A stretch of 64,000 bases of DNA from Tenacibaculum larymnensis. GTDB taxonomy: Bacteria > Bacteroidota > Bacteroidia > Flavobacteriales > Flavobacteriaceae. The position numbers were made by a program, and so were the translations under genes. Shown here piece after piece: positions 60,901 to 64,000 of this stretch (position 1 is its first letter; each line of letters starts with the position of its first letter). The DNA lies in assembly GCF_028829235.1 (NCBI RefSeq), contig NZ_JAIWJY010000006.1, positions 1-64,000 of the forward strand, given 5' to 3'. The notes beneath the pieces were generated by a model. That model was not told where the DNA came from, ran no database searches, and was given only the letters and a program-made list of their open reading frames with translations.

Positions 60901-61210
60901 TTACTCTAGGAGCTAGCTTATACATCTCCTTCCAATGTTTCTCTTGATATTTACTATCTAATGGTAGGTATATTTTTCCACTTTTAAAAATTCCCAGAAG
61001 AGATATTAATTGATAAAGACGCTCTTCGAACAAAACAGATATTATACCTTTATCATCAATATTTAGTGAATTTATAGTATGAGCTAATTTATTAGCTAAC
61101 TCATTTAATTTTAAATATGAAAGTGATTTATTTTCTGTTTTTACCGCAATATTTAAAGGAAATTTGGTTACAATATTTTCAAATACTTTATGAATTACTT
61201 TCTTATTCAT
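57962..61210 (-). CDS. NRPS, A-T-C, substrate unassigned
   Basis: 1,082 residues. It begins directly with an A domain (about 1-530; FFTSGSTGTPKA, YDTGDYGMY, A10 ANGKVDGQGL), then T about 545-615 (LGGNSIKQ) and C about 630-1080 with HHIIGDY near residue 769 (Gly replaced by Tyr). The pocket reads D-A-K-H-L-A-F-I-L-K, which I cannot assign. The missing N-terminal C domain must come from another protein: the upstream gene at the window edge ends in a C domain, as does the Gly protein. It lies 28 bases after the aminomutase-like gene, so its A domain is a candidate to load that enzyme's beta-amino acid, although Asp at position 235 favours an alpha-amino acid. Its terminal C is followed by the N-terminal C of the giant NRPS, a tandem C-C arrangement. 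Confidence 0.9.
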   Translation of the reverse strand: MNKKVIHKVFENIVTKFPLNIAVKTENKSLSYLKLNELANKLAHTINSLNIDDKGIISVLFEERLYQLISLLGIFKSGKIYLPLDSKYQEKHWKEMYKLAPRVMLTSNLNHNKIKSFNKKLNYQIPFIIDLSLDKTNELKITLFKLVNDEYHQEDLCVEEKCYNPDFDIDGEDSSYVFFTSGSTGTPKAVLGKHKSLSHYIHWESKELKVNENDKLGQIISYSFDASLKDVFISLINGATLCIPSEETKQDTLRLIEWMLKEKITLMHMVPTMFRLLTGAGIEKEGQIKEFPSLRYILLAGEKLYNKDIFNWRKFHGNKTEIYNFYGTTESTILSTYYKIGNELKGKLSDVLCVGKPISNTRVLIVNSKNEICRINEKGSIYIRTPFLSKGYYNNEKQTSEKFIQNPLSKEKEIVYDTGDYGMYNEERDIVILGRKDGMVKLNGVRIDVNSIEKIILEIEDVSMVKCMVFKEGSIDAALVCFYKSDYTKEGIVKDYCSKFLSLYEVPSMIFKLDEFPMTANGKVDGQGLYESISERVTRREMIEPKTEIEKVLVKLWQEVLVIGNVGINDNFLFLGGNSIKQILLRTRIKKEFGVAISIEEIFLNPTVHELGQLLEDRKKEHRVKVIDSIPKLEENREEGYIVSNEQMRIWVTSQSEKESIAHNMPHTYNIEGKLNIELFKKALQQVVNRHEVLRTSFELNKEGDVVQKINEDIDVNSIFSYNRPDDTNTSLIDKSIADFAETLFNFEQAPLFRVMLIQLDETKFKLCTVMHHIIGDYTSDQILIKEIVSLYINYKDNKDIDLTSLKIQYKDYASWIKKRIQLNEFIKEKEFWSSSLRNIKRQSKWYNTSEEQSFRGAYVIRQLSEKLVVDIKELCLKYNYNLMGLMSAALGVLVHKTTSQKNVVIGVPVNLRNHPDLLNQVGLYLNLLPLNVTIKEEDSVKDLVKETLQKQIKMIDNSFYPFDLIVDDFEQQNKENLIDRIDVYVNYINHEDSNINIENLTVYPEVRRNKKSKFPICFYISNYGESISFRIEYQVNIFSETEIEKIANRFIKCLEEFTYSSSKKIGKIDVIDKETIPSFSF

Positions 61211-61238
61211 TTTCTTATATAATTTATTCTAATGAGTA

Positions 61239-62555
61239 TTAAATATTTTGAAGTAAATATTCCTTTTCAAAAAAGAAATTTTCAGCCCCAAAAGCTGGGA
61301 TTAAATCATTTAACCAAACAGCTTCTTCATTATATTTTGAGAAAAAAGGTGTACCAACCCAATTAGGATTTCTTGCTTGATTGAAACGCAAGGAAAATAA
61401 TTTTTCATTATTTATTTCATTAACCCCTAATACCTGAACTTTCCCTTGGTTTGCAGACATAACTGGTCCTTTTACGGTTCTAGCGAGCCCTCCAACTTTT
61501 CTATAGGCATTTTGGTAAATTTCTAAAGCTTCATTTAAAGTAACTGCAAAATAAGATTGAGCTCCTGTATCTCTAGCCAAAAACATATAATAAGGGATAC
61601 ACCCTAATTTTACTTGTTCTCTCCACATCTCCTCCCAAGCCTCACTCGAATCATTTATATATTTCATGATAGGAGATTGAGTTCGTATTTGAGCTCCAGT
61701 TGAAAGTATTCTCTTAATAGCATTTTTTACCGCTGTAGTTTTTAATTCATTAGGGTGATTAAAATGTGCCATAATAGTTAAATTATAACCAGAGGCTATA
61801 ATTTCTTCAAACAAGGCTATAATTTCATCTGCATCATCATCCGTCAAGAATTTGTATGGCCAATATCCAAGAGCTTTAGTACCAATTCTTATATTTTGTA
61901 GATTTCCTACTTTATTCTTCAATATTGGTTCCAAATATCTTTTAAAAATTGATGCCTTCATTATCATTGGATCTCCTCCCGTAAATAACAAGTCTGTTAC
62001 CTCATTATTATTCTCTATGTACTTAATTAATAGATTAGTTTCTTTCATCGCAAATTTTACAGCATCAAGATTAACAAATTGTGGCCATCTGAAGCAAAAT
62101 GTACAATATGCATGGCATGTTTGACTATTACTTGGGAAAAACAATACTGTTTCTTTATACTTATGCTGAATACCTTTTAAAGGTACTCCATCCAAAAGAG
62201 GTATATTTTCTACTTGAGAACTTGAATGTGGATTTAACTCTTTTCTTATTCCATTAATAAGCTCAATCATTTCACGCTTATTCATATTACTATCAATAGC
62301 TTCAGAAACTATCTTATAATGCTCTTCAGAAAGCATTTCTTTTTGCGGAAATGTCAATTGAAAAATTGGATCATTCGGAATATTGTTCCAATCTATTAAT
62401 TCTTCAATCACATAATTATTTACTTTAAATGGCAATACACTACCTACCGTTCTGATTGCTTTAATCTCACCCTCTGAAAGATATGTTTTTACCTGTGGAA
62501 TCTTTAAAAAATTTGGTAAACTCCATGCCTGATACTTGTGTATATTATTACTCAT
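61239..62555 (-). CDS. Radical SAM aminomutase-like enzyme (KamA/lysine 2,3-aminomutase family)
   Basis: 438 residues. The 4Fe-4S radical-SAM motif CxxxCxxC is Cys147, Cys151, Cys154 (TCHAYCTFCFRWPQF). It is preceded by HKYKETVLFF and followed by FTGGDPM (the GGD of this family). A Lys in SANQGKVQV takes the place of the PLP-binding lysine segment of lysine 2,3-aminomutase. Family reaction: moving an amino group from C2 to C3 of an amino acid to give a beta-amino acid. The CHAYCTFCFRW wording marks a subfamily distinct from classical clostridial lysine 2,3-aminomutase (CSMYCRHC), so lysine as substrate should not be assumed. It lies between two NRPS genes in the operon and probably provides a beta-amino acid building block. 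Confidence 0.85.
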   Translation of the reverse strand: MSNNIHKYQAWSLPNFLKIPQVKTYLSEGEIKAIRTVGSVLPFKVNNYVIEELIDWNNIPNDPIFQLTFPQKEMLSEEHYKIVSEAIDSNMNKREMIELINGIRKELNPHSSSQVENIPLLDGVPLKGIQHKYKETVLFFPSNSQTCHAYCTFCFRWPQFVNLDAVKFAMKETNLLIKYIENNNEVTDLLFTGGDPMIMKASIFKRYLEPILKNKVGNLQNIRIGTKALGYWPYKFLTDDDADEIIALFEEIIASGYNLTIMAHFNHPNELKTTAVKNAIKRILSTGAQIRTQSPIMKYINDSSEAWEEMWREQVKLGCIPYYMFLARDTGAQSYFAVTLNEALEIYQNAYRKVGGLARTVKGPVMSANQGKVQVLGVNEINNEKLFSLRFNQARNPNWVGTPFFSKYNEEAVWLNDLIPAFGAENFFFEKEYLLQNI

Positions 62556-62598
62556 TTGTAAAGTATATTTTATCGATTTCTTATTAATTATTTTTCTT

Positions 62599-64000
62599 CT
62601 AGAAGTCTTCTTCTAAAGCTTCATTAAGCAATTCTGTAAACTTATTTTGCTCTTCTTTTTCAGATGGTTCTCTAATTTCATCTACATAATTACCTATTGT
62701 CTGATTATTTTTTTCTGAAGTACATATTAATAAAGTTTCAAATTCAGCATACAGTTTTTTTATAACAGAATTAGTATACAAGCCTGAATTATAAACTATT
62801 TGAGTTTCAATTACCCCATTGCTTTCCTTAATAAAAAAGGTTAAATCTACTTTACTTCTTACCTTTTGGTTAGTAACCTGACCTAGAACTGAATTTTCTA
62901 AAGGAAATTTTTTCTCTGTAATATCACTTTGAACCATAACTAGCATTATATCAAACAATGAACTTCTAGATGGATCATTTTCATACTGAATATCATTCAA
63001 TAATTTATAAAATGGATAGTCTTGATACTTTTGAGCTTTTAATACAGAATCTTTTATTCGCTCTAAGCTAGTTCTGTAAAGCTCATTTTCATCAAATCTT
63101 AACCTAATAGCCATCGTATTTATAAAACAACCTATTTGGTCTTTTAGATCTAAATGACCTCGACCAGCTGTTGGGCTACCAATTATGATGTCATTCTGTA
63201 ATGAATATTTATAAAGCAAAATTTGTAATACACCAAGAGTATGCATGTATAAAGACACCTCCTTATTTGTTATAAAGTTGAATACTTTTTCAGAGTTTCT
63301 TGTATCTAAAACTCCTGAATAAATCCCTCCATTATATGTTTTTATCCTTGGTCGATTATTCGATATTGACAATTCTATTTTAGGTAATTCTCCTTGAAAT
63401 TGATTTGTCCAGAAATACCTAAGTTCTTCTTCATAATTAATATCTTGTTTTAATTTCCAACTAGAATAATCCTTAAACTGTATTGGTAATTCTTTTCTTT
63501 TTAAAATTGAATTTTCTTCTCCAGCCTTGTATTCATTCAATATTTCATTTATCAAGATTTCAATAGACCAAGCATCACAAATTATATGATGGATATTTAC
63601 GTATAGTATATAATTAGAGTCACTTACCCTTAACATTGAAACTCTCATTAATGGACCTGACTCTAAACTAAATAATAGTTCATTTTCTTTTGAAACATAA
63701 TCATTTACACAACTTAAGATATCTGAAGAATACCTATAATCTTCATGGTTTATTCCAAAGCTCAATTCCTCAAAGGTTAAAACTCTTTGATATATTTCTC
63801 CTTCTTCTGATTCAACAAAAACAGTTCGTAAAATTTCGTATCGCTTTATTACTTCTTCTATAGACTTTTCAAGCTTTTCAGCATTCATTGTAACCTCAAA
63901 GTTAAAAGACATATGATAAGCCTTTGACCCTTCCTTATATTGACTTGCAATCCAAATATTTTTTTGGTTTGAAGTTACAGGGTACAATTTTGCATTAATT
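62599..64000 (-). CDS. NRPS, C-terminal condensation domain (partial, cut by window edge)
   Basis: The frame is open to the right edge. A TTG at 63985-63987 could be read as a start, but the frame continues upstream without a stop (codons for I-N-A-K precede L-Y-P-V-T-S-N-Q-K-N-I-W), and C domains normally follow preceding sequence, so this is the 3' end of a larger gene. The visible part is one C domain with HHIICDA (Gly replaced by Ala), followed by a short acidic tail (ELLNEALEEDF) that may be a docking peptide. It should condense the upstream chain with the residue on the A-T-C protein two genes downstream. It shows that the biosynthetic cluster extends beyond this window. Confidence 0.88.
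   Translation of the reverse strand, partial: INAKLYPVTSNQKNIWIASQYKEGSKAYHMSFNFEVTMNAEKLEKSIEEVIKRYEILRTVFVESEEGEIYQRVLTFEELSFGINHEDYRYSSDILSCVNDYVSKENELLFSLESGPLMRVSMLRVSDSNYILYVNIHHIICDAWSIEILINEILNEYKAGEENSILKRKELPIQFKDYSSWKLKQDINYEEELRYFWTNQFQGELPKIELSISNNRPRIKTYNGGIYSGVLDTRNSEKVFNFITNKEVSLYMHTLGVLQILLYKYSLQNDIIIGSPTAGRGHLDLKDQIGCFINTMAIRLRFDENELYRTSLERIKDSVLKAQKYQDYPFYKLLNDIQYENDPSRSSLFDIMLVMVQSDITEKKFPLENSVLGQVTNQKVRSKVDLTFFIKESNGVIETQIVYNSGLYTNSVIKKLYAEFETLLICTSEKNNQTIGNYVDEIREPSEKEEQNKFTELLNEALEEDF

Noticed and set aside
63985..63987. TTG as the start of the NRPS gene at the right edge
   Set aside because: The frame continues upstream to the window edge without a stop, and the protein begins in the middle of normal C-domain sequence. 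It is treated as the 3' end of a larger gene.
1..64000. CRISPR array, tRNA, rRNA or riboswitch
   Set aside because: No short regularly spaced repeats and no cloverleaf or rRNA-like segments were noticed. Non-coding space is very limited in this window.

Overview
The window is AT-rich DNA from a member of the Bacteroidota, most likely a marine-type flavobacterium. Three things point there: genes lack clear Shine-Dalgarno sites and have A-rich leaders; one partial surface protein has the Bacteroidota signature QVGIGT...LDI...GLLIPRL; and an outer-membrane receptor has an N-terminal carboxypeptidase-regulatory-like domain and an OMP-type barrel. Identification to genus is not possible from this sequence alone.

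Almost the whole window (about 1,050-64,000) is one minus-strand run of 18 genes for a large hybrid nonribosomal peptide/polyketide (NRPS/PKS) product. It is transcribed from high to low coordinates, mostly with gaps of 2-80 bases. It begins beyond the right edge and ends at a clear intrinsic terminator (945-976). In transcription order: end of an NRPS (C domain, cut by the window edge); radical-SAM 2,3-aminomutase-like enzyme; NRPS A-T-C; a giant 6,549-residue NRPS (C-A-T-C-A-T-E-C-A-T-E-C-A-T-E-C-A-T); PKS (KS-AT-KR-ACP); NRPS (TubC docking-C-A[with an internal PLP decarboxylase]-T-C); Fe/2-oxoglutarate hydroxylase; NRPS (degenerate C-A-T); CmlA-type diiron hydroxylase; NRPS (docking-C-A-T); stand-alone degenerate C-like protein; outer-membrane receptor; type II thioesterase; SyrD/PvdE-type ABC exporter; NRPS C-A-T-C; secreted membrane-anchored alpha/beta-hydrolase; and three tandem ATP-grasp-like paralogues.

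Reading the A-domain pockets by eye against GrsA gives, for the modules in gene order: unassigned (DAKHLAFILK); Thr-like (DFWSVGMVHK); D-Asn (DLTKIGEVGK); two identical unassigned D-residues (DAEHIGEVTK); Tyr-like (DASTIAAICK); malonate with ketoreduction, which would give a statine-like beta-hydroxy-gamma-amino acid from Tyr; beta-alanine (VDWVISIADK); Asn (DLTKIGEVGK), plausibly beta-hydroxylated; unassigned (DAGCIGEIWK); and Gly (DILQLGMIWK). Gene order need not equal assembly order. No type I thioesterase is present, so release is unresolved. Candidates are the terminal C domain of the Gly protein or genes outside the window.

The most striking features are (1) a PanP-type aspartate decarboxylase embedded inside an A domain whose pocket reads as beta-alanine, suggesting a synthetase that makes its own building block in cis; (2) a 4,461-bp near-identical tandem repeat, 2.9 copies, inside the giant gene, with junctions within A domains and a different arginine codon style from its surroundings; and (3) a degenerate, interface-like C domain placed between two unrelated oxygenases.

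The left end (1-600) holds the start of an unrelated surface-protein gene on the same strand.
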